A stretch of 64,000 nucleotides of DNA from Cymodocea nodosa (lineage: Eukaryota > Streptophyta > Magnoliopsida > Alismatales > Cymodoceaceae), in the NCBI GenBank assembly GCA_036874045.1, contig CM072335.1:4422001-4486000 (forward strand), in the 5' to 3' direction. A model generated the notes under the pieces. The model did no database searches, had not been told where the DNA came from, and was given only the letters and a program-made list of their open reading frames with translations. A program made the position numbers and the translations under genes. This document shows positions 33,365-46,178 of this stretch, piece by piece (position 1 is the first letter of the stretch; each line of letters starts with the position of its first letter).

Positions 33365-36300
33365 TTATGTTATGCATTTGTTTAGTTAAATCATAACTTA
33401 TCTATTCAGAGAATTTGTTTGATTTATTTTTATGCATATATTAATAAATTCTTTTAAGGTAAATAAAGAAATTTTTACACAAATTAGATATTAAGTCTAA
33501 ATTATATTTTTAACTACAAGTGTACAGTGTATATTGTATTTGTATGTAAGTACAAGTTGATCCCACAGAGATTGAGTAAGAATTATGTACTATTTTAATT
33601 TTTATACTAGAGTTTATATGTATTCAATTAAGTTCTCCGTTGATTTACAGTTAACTCAATGGACTTAATTCGTAGAGTTATAGTTAACTTAATGAACTAT
33701 CCTTATAGACTTAAGTTAAATATTGCTATTCACAAAAGAATTTGACCATCCATTGAGCAGTTCCACAAAATGTAAATAACATCAATTAAGCTTTTTAATG
33801 TTAGTTAATCTGAAATTTATCGTTAATCAACACTAAGATTCAGATATTTCGAGCAGTAACCATTAAGATTTTTTAGTATTCTGTACGAATCAATTTTAGT
33901 AATCTATAAAACTATTTTCTATTTTTTGAATCAACTAAATATAAAACATTCACAATACTAACAATGATAACATTAATCACGATACAAAACAAATAATACA
34001 ACACATAAATACTAAATGTAAACATAGATAATTAGTTTTTTGGTATTTTTGTCTTGATATATTCTTGAAGTTGAATAAGAGATGAAATGTAAAAATTCAA
34101 AACTTCTGTCACTACATGCGATGTGATTACAACACTGAAAACTTAATCACTTACAATCTTACCTCTTCTCCCTATACAATGGCGAACTAAGACTTGTAAG
34201 TTGATCTCCTCTTCAGTACTCGGTATCAACCTAAAACCAAGGCTAGAAGCTTTACGATCTCCTAAGATATGATGAAAATGGCTTTCCTTCCTGTAATGTG
34301 ATCACTCCTCACAGTGGTTGTTAGTCACTGTTTTTGGCTTAGAATCGACTCGACATCCGGAAAGTATCCTTACATACCTCCGATGGTTGGTGATTTTGGT
34401 GATGTTGTGGAGCTTAAATGAACTTCTAACGCTTCCTGCAATTAGCGTAGTCTTCCACCTTCACACACATACTTCTTCGTCTTTCTCCTCTTCTTTTATA
34501 TTTCTTTCAGTAGTAATTATTTCTGCCTAAATGATTGGTTGGATTTCCTTCATCTATATCAACGATGGTGCTTTCTTCTTCATTCCACGAGTTAATTCAA
34601 CGTGATATGTGCAATAATGGTCTTCCTATGAATTTCTTATTTTTGCAACTACTATAATGGCATATTAGAAAATAAGTAGTCTATAGAATTAGTGTAACTC
34701 AACACGTATAGTTATGCTAACTTAACTATAAAACATGTGCAATAAAGGAATAACTTATAAGCTTATAACACTAACACAACATGTTACCTTAGTGTATATT
34801 CAAGTAACTCAATGTGTATAGTTATGCTAACTTAACGAGTTAAACATGTGCAGCTCATGTAACATAATAAAGCATTTAAATTCAACATTTGCATAATTCT
34901 AACTTACGAATAAAAAGATATTAATGATAGTTACAAACTATAAGTATTCGAAACTTATATGCAGTTCGGATAGTTAGCACCTAACCTTCCGAAAGATAAC
35001 TTAAGTCAAGTTTCTAGATTATGACATGTGTCTTCAGTAATTCTTATGATAAAAAAGGTATTTCAGATACTTGCAAACCTAACTATCTAATGTTCAGACA
35101 CATTTTGGATAGTTATCATCTAACTTATTGAAAATCCACTTATGTCATATATTAAGGTTACAACACATGTCCTTCATGAAATAATAAAGTATTCTTTAAG
35201 CATTCAAAATATAATTGTACAATACATGAAATGTAACTCTCCAAATAACAGGCATTTCAGATACTTAGAAATTACAAAGCCTATAACTCACTAATAGTTC
35301 AAAAATATATTTAATTAGCACTAATTTCATGAAATTATGCAGATTCTTTCATTAAGGCATATAATCATGCAATTATAACATAATGGCTTAATTTTCATAT
35401 GTTAAACTAAATATTATGTAATTAACCATTATTTAACTGTTAATATTATGCACTTTTTCATTCTAAATATGATACGTGCAATTGTAGTTTTCCTTCAAAT
35501 TTCCTATTTCTACAACTACTAACAATGGCATGTTAGAAAATAACTGGTCCGTAGAGTTAGTGTAACTCAATGGACTTACTTCGTTGACTTAACTATAAAA
35601 ACACATGCAATAAAGAAATAACTTATAAGCTTTTAACACTAATATAACGCATTACCTTAGTGTATATTTAAGTAACTCAACGCATATAGTTATGCTAACT
35701 TAATGAGTTAAACATGTGCAGCTCACATGACATAATAAAACATTTAAATTCACACGTGCATAATTCTAACTTAACGAGTTCAAACATACAACTTACAGTT
35801 TTACTTACTAACTCAATGAGTTCTCACGTAATCTTTTTACACCTTTAAACCTGTAACTCAATGAGTTGGCACGTGATCCTTTTAACAAAAAGAACACTAA
35901 CTCAACGAGTTGTTACTCTGCACCTGTACATGATATAAATATATGCAAATAAAATAGATCATGTTTAATACTATAAAACCATACTTAAATCATGTTTTCA
36001 AATCACGACATGTGTCCTCAGTAATTTTTATGATAAAAAAAGGTATTTTGAATACTTGCAAACCTAACTATTCGATGCTTAGACACATTTCAGATAGTTA
36101 TCATCTAACTTACCGAAAATCTACTTAAGTCATGTATTAAGATTACAACATGTGTCCTTCATGAAATAATAAAGTATTCTTTAAGCGTTTAAAACCTAAT
36201 TGTTTGATACATGAAATATAACTCTCCAAAATAACAAACATTTCAGATACTTGAGAATTACAAAGCCTATAACTCACCGACAGTTCAAAAATATACTTAA

Positions 36301-37790
36301 TTAACACTAATTCTCTGAAATTCTGTAGATTCTTTCATTAAGTCATATAATAGTGCAATTATAACATAATGGCTTAATTCTCATATGATAAGCTAAATAT
36401 TATGTAATTAATCATTATTTAACCATTAATATTACGCACTTTTTCATTCTAAACACTTTCCCAATACTTAACTTTTACTAGTCCCTTAGCAAACTCATAT
36501 GATTTAATTGACAAGTCTTTCTAAAGTGTTAGAACTATTTCTTTTTTTCATAAATCAGTATTCCTTATGAAAAATATTTCTTTATTTTATATCTTCAGAA
36601 TACTAAGATTAGATTAATATAAAGATATTCTATATAATTCAGTAATCTAATTTAACATTGTTTTTCCTATCCAACCTACAAATATATTTTAAACATATGT
36701 AAATTACATACAAAATATATATATTATCAATTTTTTTCTTTTCAAACATCTATTATCCTGAATTTTCCAATATCATTTCTAAAATAAATTTCAACTACAT
36801 ATGAATCAAAACACAATTCAACTCAATATGATTAAAATAAGAAGAATAATGAATTGTATCTCAAATAAACAACTTCAAAAGTATAATTCTAGATTCATAC
36901 TTCAATAATCATAAATAACATAGAATATACTCAATTCAAAAGATATCTATATCTTCACAAAACACTTTTATCTTTTTAGAACAGTATATGCATATTTTTA
37001 CTTTAAAAGTTAATTTGAAAAGTTTGAATCATACAAGAGCTTTCTAGTGTACCCATGTATCGAGCTTTCAGTCAACAATCCCAAATCTAATTAGGATCTT
37101 AGGTTGCTAAATTTAAAGATTCATTTTTTAGGTCAACAATCCTTACATGCCTATCTACTCAAGTACAAAAGTCTCATGATCAAACAAATTAATAAACTCT
37201 CAAAGTTTTTCTCTTTTTTCCTCTCTTTTTTTTTCAACACAATATATATATGTATTTCATTAATACAGATGCAATAAAACACAAATCTCATATAATCCTA
37301 CATCTATAATTTACTGAAAAATATGAATCCATATCAATAAGCTCATATTTTTTCTATAGTTTAATAAGATTTACACATAAATCATTCTACAAGTTTAATC
37401 AATCAAATTAAATGTATCATTAATCATATGTATTTCATTTAATCCAAAAATCAACATTTCAGCTCTTTCAGGATTTCAAATAATTTCTTGAGTTTTAGTT
37501 AAATATTCTAATTTATTTTTAAAATCATGAAATTGTTAAACTCATAAAATTCAATAAAAACATAAGATACTATATCCAAATTTGTATTAATAGTAAAATT
37601 TTGTAGCATCTTATAAAAGATTTTAAATATAACATTCAAGTAGTTACAGTTATCAAAAAAAAATTTTCAGTTTCAACTATTGGAAGATTTCAGATAGTTA
37701 TAGGAAATTTCGAAAAGTTACAACAAAATTCATAAAAGATTTTCAATTTCCATAGAAATTTACATCACAAACTTTCATTTTTTTCTACTT
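33365..37790 (+). repeat. R1-family block, longest copy
   Basis: Order of sections: 'ttatgcatttgtttagttaa' start; hallmark 'acaagtgtacagtgtatatt' at 33514-33533; palindromic 'taactcaatggacttaattc' region; 'gtaaataacatcaatta'; 'gatctcctcttcagta' near 34204; C/T-rich 'cacacatacttcttc' near 34465; then repeated 'aacttaacgagttaaac' and 'tcagatacttgcaaacctaa' words. One internal section is duplicated (34600-35400 and 35480-36450). 36480-37700 matches 10150-11560. There is no coding capacity, and it borders a Gypsy gag on the minus strand, so it is probably Gypsy LTR or untranslated sequence. Confidence 0.65.
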
Positions 37791-37799
37791 ACTATATTA

Positions 37800-39175
37800 T
37801 ACATAGTTGCTAATAATTATGTTGCTTCATTCAGCTTCCTTCCTATAGGAGGTATCAATTTCATTAACAGTTCTATCCACAAGGTTAGACACTACTTGTA
37901 TTGGTAGTCCTCTAGTAGGTCTAACTTCAATTGATTCCTTCTATCTAGGAGGTATATTTTTATTCATATTTTGATTGGTAGCACTTCCAAATACATGATC
38001 TAGACAATTGTTTAATTATTGAATTATCTTTTCTAATTTCTCTATTCTAGATCCTTGTTCAATTAATGCTTCATAACTATATTTTTGTCATAACTTATTC
38101 TAGATTCTAATTTCTAGAAATTGTTATTTCTCCAAGATAAATTTAGGTGATTTCTCCAATTAGGGTTATAAGAATTTCCAAAGTTATCTTTCTGGTTTCT
38201 AGCATAAATAATATCTCAGTCATTAATATTTGCATTCTTTTCTACTAATTTTTTATTTAATGATAACTCTTCTATTTTCTTTATTAACTCAGTTAATTTA
38301 ACTTCAAGCATAGTGTTTGAATCTATTTCATGCATTCTCCTTGGCAATATTATTTTATCTATAATAACTTCAACCGAGTTTTCCCACTATGTAGTTCTTT
38401 TTGCAAAGTTTTCTAAGTATACCCATGCTTCCTCACTACATAGTTTTAAAATTCCATTCTGACAAGTAAATTCTAATAAAGATTTCGTTGAAACATTTAT
38501 GCCTTCATAAATTATACCTATTAATTGTGTTTTACTCATTGCATGATGTAGGCATTGAGTCAATAAATCTTTAAATCTTTCAAAATATTTCCAGAATGGT
38601 TCTCCCTGTTTTTGGCTACACATTAATATTTCCTTTTTCTTTTTAATCGTTTGATGTGTTGGATAATATTTTTCCAGAAAAACAAAGTAAAATTCAGTCC
38701 ATGTAGAAATTGAATCAGGTGATAGAGTATATAACCATCTCTTAGTTGTGTCTTTTAAAGCAAAAGGGATATATCTAAGTTTAATAGCATCAATACTAAT
38801 GTTCGGCATTTTCATCATTTGACAAACTTCGTTAAATTCTCTAAGTAAATAATAGGCATCTTCTCTTTCTAAACCATGAAAGTGTAGCAATTGACTAATA
38901 TAATTAGATTTCAATTCAAATCTATCTCCCTCAATGTTTAGCAATCAAATACATGAAGGTTCATCAACTAATTTAGGATACAGAATTTCTCCTAATGGTT
39001 TTTATACTGAAGCAGCCATATCTTCGTTCTCCTTTAAATAAAGGTTAGTTACACACCTAAGGATTTCGTTAAAGTCCAATTCAGAAAATATTTCAATATG
39101 CCTCTGTATTGAGTAATCCAATGTAGGTGTTCTTACTAATCGTTTAATACTAGGAGAATGAGTCCATGTGCTCAT
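37800..39175 (-). pseudogene. Gypsy (Athila/Tat-like) gag
   Basis: Minus strand, from ATG 39175 to about 37800. Two in-frame stops precede the long open part 38944-38387. That part shows the retrotransposon gag core in order: FELKSNYISQLLHFHG, LLREFNEVCQMMKM, a 'RYIPFALKDTTKRWLYTL' segment, an EKYYPTHQT region and a QGEPFWKYFERFKDLL stretch. This layout is characteristic of Athila/Tat-lineage Gag. The C-terminal part after 38387 is frame-broken and ends in the same linker found at 16340 and 14640. Gag would assemble virus-like particles in the cytoplasm in an active element; this one is disrupted. No protease or RT follows it on the same strand. Confidence 0.85.
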
Positions 39176-39189
39176 AAACTCTTAACATA

Positions 39190-40070
39190 AAGTAAAATGC
39201 AGAATATTAATTACATACTAGTTTGAAGTCTTGTTCTCAATAAATAGTTGTTGATGGATGAAGTTGATTAGCTGCTTCTCCTTCCAGTTCCTCAATGAAT
39301 TCTCTTTCCTCTTCTTAATTACTAGTAACTAGTAAATAACATTCTGTTCTATATTTATAATGCACGTCCATAAGGCAAATGAATCTCGTTGCAAGAACGT
39401 GTCTTGTAACATGTGTTATGGTTCCTATTTTTATGGATACGTGTTCCACTTCTCATTTTTAAATTTCAGTAACCACTAAACCCATAAAGTCTCGTTCGTG
39501 GAAAAAAGAATAACCATTAAGCTAACTCCACAAACTAACATCGTTGAGTTACAAATAACTCAACAAACTTACCTTAGTTACTATTCCTAACTTAACGAAC
39601 TAACCTCATTGAGTTATAGTTAACTCAACAGACTAGCTTCATCTTCTATTTGCTAACTCCACAGACTAACTTCGTTGAGTTATAGATAACTCAACGAAGT
39701 GACCTCATATTTTATTATTGACTTCGTGGAGTTAAGGTTAACTCCACAAACTAACTTCATTGAGTTAACATTTAGCAAATTTTCCTAAGAAACTTACTTC
39801 TCAACTTAACTTCTATAATTTTTCTCTTGCATATTATCAACTTAAATAAAGTTAAATACATTACATTAATGTAGTGTCCCAATTTAAACTCAGTTAAATC
39901 TGAACATTATATGCATATTTAACTTACAATTCATTTCTTGTTATGCAAAAATTCAATTTTTCTTTTCAATATGTAGATATATTCAGACATTATCAAATCA
40001 TCGTGCATTTAACCACATCATTCATAATTTTTTTTTAAAAAACTTGTCCTTCAAAGCTTTAAATAAATCT
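39190..40070 (-). repeat. Gypsy leader/LTR-like region
   Basis: Sits between gag (below) and the truncated RT of another fragment (above). 39330-39960 aligns with 14810-15400. It carries strong inverted words such as 'cgttgagttacaaataactcaac' with variants at 39540-39565, 39605-39630 and 39672-39700. No primer-binding site could be identified. Confidence 0.55.
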
Positions 40071-40079
40071 TTAATACAG

Positions 40080-40960
40080 TTCTCAATTAAATCATTCATT
40101 CACAAATATCCTATAAAATCCTACATATTCTAAAAATGATCTAATATCTTTTACTGATTTAGGTTCTGGTAAATTAAAAATTACTTCTATCTTAGCTTAT
40201 CTACTTCCAACCCTTTCATTAAAACATGTCCCAAGACTATTCCTTGTTTAACCATGAAGTGACATTTTTCTCAATTTAGAACCAAATTCTTTTCCACATA
40301 GTGTTTTAATACTTAGTCAAAATTGTTTAAACACACTTCATATGAAGTTCCATATACAGTAAAATCATCCATAAATATTTCTAAAAAATCTTCAGTCATT
40401 CTAGTGAATATGCCCTACATACACCTTTAAAAGGTGGCTGGTACATTGCATAATCCGAATAGCATCATCTTAAAAGCATAAGTTCCATTAGGACATGTGA
40501 AAGTTGTTTTCTCTTGATCCTCTAATGCTACTAGAACTTGGTTATATCCTAAATACCCATCTAGGAAATAAAAATATTCTTGCCCTACTAATTTCTTTAG
40601 CATTTGATCTATAAAAGGTAAGGAAAAATGATCTTTCCTAGTCACAGCATTTAGCTTTCTATAGTCTATACACACTCTCTAGCCTAATTAAATTCTAGTA
40701 GGTATCAAGTCCTGACTTTCATTCCTGATAACTATTAATCCTGATTTCTTGGGAACTACATGGATTGGACTAACCCATGAGCTGTCAGAAATCAGATAAA
40801 TTATGTCATTATTTGACCATTTCACTATTTCCTTCCTGACTACTTTAAGGTTTAGATTTAATCTCCTCTCAAGAATTCTAACTGGTTTAACATTCTCTTC
40901 TAAATATATGTGGTGACAGCCATAGTCCATAATATAAAGTTGCACATAACCCTTTTATAT
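40080..40960 (-). pseudogene. Gypsy reverse transcriptase remnant
   Basis: Minus strand. Motifs in order: SWVSPIHVVPKKSG (40790-40750), CIDYRKLNAVTRKDHF (40672-40625), YFYFLDGYLGYNQ holding the first catalytic Asp (about 40580-40540), TFTCPNGTYAFKMMLFGL, the catalytic FMDDF at about 40377-40363, and a worn EKCHFMVKQG with GHV near 40260-40230. Stops occur at several sites and the frame decays after 40200, at the RT/RNase H boundary. This order is the Athila/Tat-type RT. The homology stops at about 40080, where an unrelated leader begins, so RNase H and integrase are absent. Confidence 0.88.
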
Positions 40961-41059
40961 CAGCCATAGTCCATCCTATTACTTCTTTATAAGTTTTTAC
41001 TACATCTTTTAATTTAGATATTTGATCCTCTTTTAAATCTGATGCAATGATGATTGGAC

Positions 41060-41880
41060 TTGTTCATTTTTCTTCCATAAATATATAGGTCAATTTAGGA
41101 GGTAAATGTTTTAAATCTAAATGTTGACCATCAAAAGCTAAAGCTCCTAATTTAACATTTTCATCTTCAATATTAAACTCTTCTTGATCTCCTTCTACAT
41201 CTATGCTTTCACTTACTTCTAAAGTTTTAGAATCTAATTGCCTATTTAATTCTTCTTGAAACACATCTTCTAGCATATCTCCTTCATCCTCTAGAAAGTC
41301 TATAGTATCTAAGGACATTTCTAACTCCTCAACCTTTCCTGGTTTGAAAATATTTAATTGAGTATCCTCATTACCATATGCTAATTTCATCATTCCATTT
41401 TTACAATTTATAATAGCTATTGATGTTGCTCAAAATGGCATTCCCAAAATTAAAGATGTATCATAATTCTGATGCTTAATTTATTGGGAATCCAAAATCA
41501 TAATATCAATAGGATATATGAAGTTCTTGACATTAATTAGGACATCTTCTATTTTTCCTCTAAGATATCTTATACTTCTATCTGCTAATTGAATGACAAT
41601 CCTAGTAGGGATTAAGCCTTCTAATCCTAAGGATGCAAATATATCACTAGGCATAACATTTATACCTACACCTAGATCTATTAAGGTTCTTTCCAGAATA
41701 GTATTTCCTATGGTGCATAATATAACAGGGATTCCAGGATTAGATAACTTTTTAGGAATTTGTGACAGAAATAGAGAACTACTTTGCTTAGCTAAAAAGA
41801 CTTTCCTTAAAACTTTTTGCTCTCTTTTCTTAGTACACTAATCCTTAAGAAATTTAGCATAAGGTAGCATTTTCTGTAAT
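41060..41880 (-). pseudogene. Gypsy aspartic protease and linker remnant
   Basis: Minus strand, upstream of RT. The active site region reads TLIDLGVGINVMPSDIF at about 41685-41635; Athila/Tat proteases have DLGAS at this point, so the Asp is kept and the rest is slightly worn. A second block (GMPF, then MMKLAYGNEDTQLN at 41393-41350) and an acidic linker (41330-41070) lead into RT. Stops occur near 41480 and 41430. In active elements the protease matures Gag-Pol. Confidence 0.8.
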
Positions 41881-41884
41881 AAGT

Positions 41885-42960
41885 CTAACAAAGAAATGTT
41901 AACTTGTACTTTTTCAAAAATTTCTCTAATTTTTTCTTGTTTTTCAAGAGATTTTTGTTGTAATCTTTCTGGATAGGATGCTGATGATTGTGATTTAAAA
42001 GATTTTTTTCTTTTGTTTCATTCTTTTGATCATTTTTAGTTTCATTTTCAAATTCAGATTTTTCTTCACTGATTTCTAAGTTTTCAAACATTACTTGTTC
42101 ATTTTCATTTTGAATTTCTTTCTTACCTACCTCCACTTTGCTTTCTTTTTAAATTCTTGGTGGTATATCAGTTCTAGATCTTAATGTTATACATACATCA
42201 TCTAGATTTTCATTATTTTCATGATGTTCTTGTATTTCATTTTCATGATTTTGATCTTCTATTGTTTCCACTTTTAAATTACATTCTTTAACTCTTATTT
42301 CATTGATATTTTCTTGTGTCTGTATGTTTTGCAAATTATGCTGATCTTCAATAGTAAAGTTTTCATTTGTATTTTCATTTTGCATAACTTGTAAATTCAT
42401 TATAAATTTATCTAATGCTTTTTGATTTCTTTCCAAATCATCTAATTTCATTACATTTAATTTTTGATCAATTTTCATTATGGTTTTCTCAATTTCATAG
42501 ATGATATCGATGTTAGGTTTTGAATAATTTTTCCTATAATTTAGTTGGTTGACTTCTTATTGCTGATACATGTATTATTCCAGTTTGTCCAAGTTTTACT
42601 CTAAACTATGCTCAAGTCTGTCATACCTATCCCAAACTTCCTTATCTCTCAACATATTACTTGTTCTAAACTGATCATTAGTTGGGTAAACTATAGGATA
42701 CTCATACTCAGTTCTATTATATTAGATATAATTCATTTATTGTTCATGTGATCAAACCATTTGCAATCATCTTAGTTTCAAACAATCAGCAATGTCATGC
42801 CCTTCCTAGTTGCAGAATTCACATACACTAACTACAAGTTTCAGAAATCTTTAAGCATAAGCATATGCCATATTCTCAATTATATAAAAAAAAACACAAC
42901 ACTCCCTCTGATATTAAAACAAAACAGCACTCATAGTTGCTTAGCTTCTCAATCCCCAAC
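41885..42960 (-). pseudogene. Gypsy gag tail with zinc knuckle and charged linker
   Basis: At about 42832-42790 (minus) the zinc knuckle reads CEFCN then stop then EGHDIADC, that is, a CX2C...GHX4C pattern with one nonsense codon. Downstream is a long Asn/Glu/Lys-rich spacer (42478-42149 and 42136-41885) that leads into the protease. The N-terminal capsid half is missing: the sequence is cut at about 42960 by an R1 block. Confidence 0.75.
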
Positions 42961-44793
42961 AACAACGCTAGAAAACTTATTATGCATTTGTTTAGTTAAA
43001 TCAAAACTTGTCTATTCAAAGAACTTATTTGATTTGTTTTTATGCATATATTAATAAATTCTTTTAGAGTAAATAAACAACTTTTCACACAAATTAGATA
43101 TTAAGTCCAATTTGTATTTTTAACTGCAAGTACATAGTGTATATTATATTTGTGTGCAAGTACAAGTTGATCCCACAAAGATTGAGTAAGAATTATGTAG
43201 TATTTTGATTTTTATACTAGAGTTTATATGTGTTCAATTAAGCTCTCCAATGATTTACAGTTAACACAATGGACTTAGTTCGTAGAGTTACAGTTAACTC
43301 AACGAACTATCCTCATGGACCTAAGTTAACTCCACAAGCCTACCTAGTAACTTCCAATTAAATGTTGCTATTCACAGAGGAATTCGAACATCCATTGGGC
43401 GGTTCCACAGAATGTAAATAACATCAATTAAGTTTTTTAATGTTTGTTAATCTGAGATTTATCATTAATCAACACTAACATTTAGATATTTCGAGCAGTA
43501 ATCATTAAGATTTTTTAGTATTCTATACAAATCAATTTTAGTAATCTATAAAACTATTTTCTATTTTCTAAATCAACTAAACATAAAACATTCACAATAC
43601 TGACAATGATAACATTAATCACGATACAAAACAAACAATACAACACATAAATATTAAATGTAAACACAAATACTTAGTTTTTTTGATATTTTTGTTTTGA
43701 TATGTTCCTGAAGTTGAATGAGGGATGAAATGTAAAAATTCTCTATTGGCAGTAAAAACTTTTGTCATTACATGCGACACGATTACACCACTAAAAACTT
43801 AATCACTTATAATCTTGCTTCCTCTCCCTATAAAATCGTGAACCAAGACTTGTAAGTTGATCTCCTCTTCAGTATATTGGCATCAACCTAAAACCAAGGC
43901 TAGAAGTTTTATGATCTCCTGAGATATGAGTCGGTGCTTGGTGAAAATGGCTTTTATTCCTGTGATGCGATCACTCCTCATAGTAGTTGTCAGTTACCGT
44001 ATTTAGCTTAGAATCGACTTGACATTCGAAAAGTATTCTCACAGACCTCCGATGGTTGGTGATTACGGTGGTGTTGTGGAGCTTCAGGGAACTTCTGACG
44101 CTTCCTGTAGTTAGCACGGTCCCCACCTTCACACACACTTTTTTCTTCATCTTTCTCCTCTTCTTTTATATTTCTTTCAATAATAACTACTTCTACCTGA
44201 TGATCGGTTGGATTTCCTTTATTCGTATCAACGATGGTGATTTCTTCTTCATTTCATGAGTTAATTCCTACATGATACGTGCAATCGTGGTTTTCCTTCA
44301 AATTTCTTATTTCTACAACTACTAACAATGGCATGTTAGAAAATAACTGGTTCGTGGAGTTAGTGTAACTCAACGAACTTACTTCATTGACTTAACTATA
44401 AAACACATGCAATAAAGAAATAACTTATAAGCTTATAACACTAACACAACGTATTACCTTAGTGTATATTCAAGTTACTCAACACGTATAGTTATGCTAA
44501 CTTAACGAGTTAAGCATGTATAGCTCATGTGACATAATAAAACATTTAAATTTACACGTGCATAATTCTAACTTAACGAATAAAAAGATATTTCAAATAG
44601 TTACAAACTATAAGTATTCGATGCTTATATATATTTCAGATAGTTAGCACCTAACCTTTCAAAATATAACTTAAGTCAAGTTTCCAGATCACGACATGTG
44701 TCCTCAGTAATTCTTATGATAAAAAAGGTATTTCGGATACTTGCAAACATAACTATCCGATGCTCAGACACATTTCAGATAGTTATCATCTAG
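42950..44793 (+). repeat. R1-family block, third long copy
   Basis: Follows the 33365 copy section by section (hallmark at 43125-43180, 'gatctcctcttcagtat' at about 43860, C/T-rich patch near 44130, 'aacttaacgagttaa' near 44500). It ends mid-section at 'cagatagttatcatcta' (44793). A stray hallmark fragment 'gctgcaagtataggtcgatc' at 44794-44813 then joins directly to Copia pol. Confidence 0.75.
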
Positions 44794-44819
44794 CTGCAAG
44801 TATAGGTCGATCTTATAAA

Positions 44820-46178
44820 GAGTCAAGTAGTAATTCAAGAGAAATTATTGGTACTTCTAAAGATGAATGTGATGAATTAAATATTGGAGAATCTAGTACC
44901 ATGAGTTAAGAAAGAAATGATAACCTTATGACTCATAAATTTTTGCCTCAACACCCTAAGGAGTTTATTATTGGTGATATTTCAAAAGGTGTTCAAACAA
45001 GATCTAATATCAATGTATCCGGGTGTTATGCATTTCTATCTGAAATAGAACCTAAGAATATTGATGAGGCATTACATGATGAATTTTGGATTAGTGCCAT
45101 GTAGGAAGAACTTAATCAGTTTAGAAGAAATGAAGTATGGGATTTAGTTCCTAAACCTCAAGGTCATTCAATTATAGGCACTAAATTGGTATTTAAGAAT
45201 AAATCTGATAAATCAGGGCATGTAATTAGAAATAAGGCTAGACTAGTAGCCCAAGGGTATAACTAGCAGGAGGGAATAGATTTTGAAGAAACCTTTGCTC
45301 CTGTAGCTAGATTAGAATCAATTAAAATATTTCTAGCTTTTGCTGCTCATACGAATTTTAAACTATATCAAATGGATGTCAAAAGTGCATTTCTAAATGG
45401 TTTAATTAAAGAAGAAGTATATGTTAAGCAACCACCTGATTTTGTAGATGCAGATTATCCTAAGCATATTTACAAATTGAAGAAGGCCTTGTATGGTTTG
45501 AAACAAGCTCCAAGAGCTTGGTATGATAGGCTGAAATCTTTTTTGCTAGATAATGGTTTTTCTATTGGTAAGGTTGATAATACCTTATTTTTTAAGAAAA
45601 ATTATCTAGGTCTATTAGTTGTTCAGATTTATGTAGATGATATCATTTTTGGAGCAACTAATGAGGATTTAACTAATAAGTTTGTAGAATAGATGAAGAA
45701 TCAGTTTGAGATGAGTCTAATGGGTGAGTTGACATTCTTTTTAGGATTGCAAATTAAACAAGTAGAAAAAGGAATTTTTGTATATCAAGAAAAATATACA
45801 AAGCAACTTTTAGAAAAATTTGGAATGAGTAACTGCAAGTCCTCATGCACTCCTATGAGTTCATCAATTAAATTGGATAAAGATGAATCTGGACCAATTA
45901 TTGATATTACAAAATATAGAGGAATGATAGGTTCTCTTCTTTATTTAACTTCTAGACCTTATATCATGTTTAGTGTCTATGCTTGTGCTCGTTTTCAAGC
46001 TCAACCAAAAGAATCTCATTTATCTACAATTAAAAGGATAATGAAATACTTGCAAGGAACTTCAAATTTTGGTTTAATGTATTTCAAGGATAGCAGTTTG
46101 AATCTAATTGGATATAGTGATGCTGATTATGCTGGATGTAAATCTGATAGAAAGAGTACTAGTGGAACTTGTTTGGGT
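44820..46178 (+). pseudogene. Copia (Sirevirus-like) pol: RT and start of RNase H
   Basis: Plus strand, one main frame. Recognisable parts in order: HPKEFIIGDISKGVQTRS linker before RT; NEVWDLVPKP and [43 protein letters not shown] with a catalytic Asp (about 45370-45400); [19 protein letters not shown]; the catalytic YVDD near 45632; FFLGLQIKQ; then RNase H with GYSDADYAGC (about 46109-46138) and RKSTSGTC. Stops interrupt at about 45103, 45266 and 45690. Residues and order match the Copia RVT_2 family, closest in style to Sireviruses. The integrase side is missing and the RNase H is interrupted at 46178 by an R1 block, continuing at 48346. Confidence 0.92.

Noticed and set aside
40080..42960. 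Reverse transcriptase as a possible endogenous pararetrovirus
   Set aside because: Protease, zinc knuckle and RT order and motifs are those of Gypsy (Athila/Tat) elements; no movement-protein motif is nearby.
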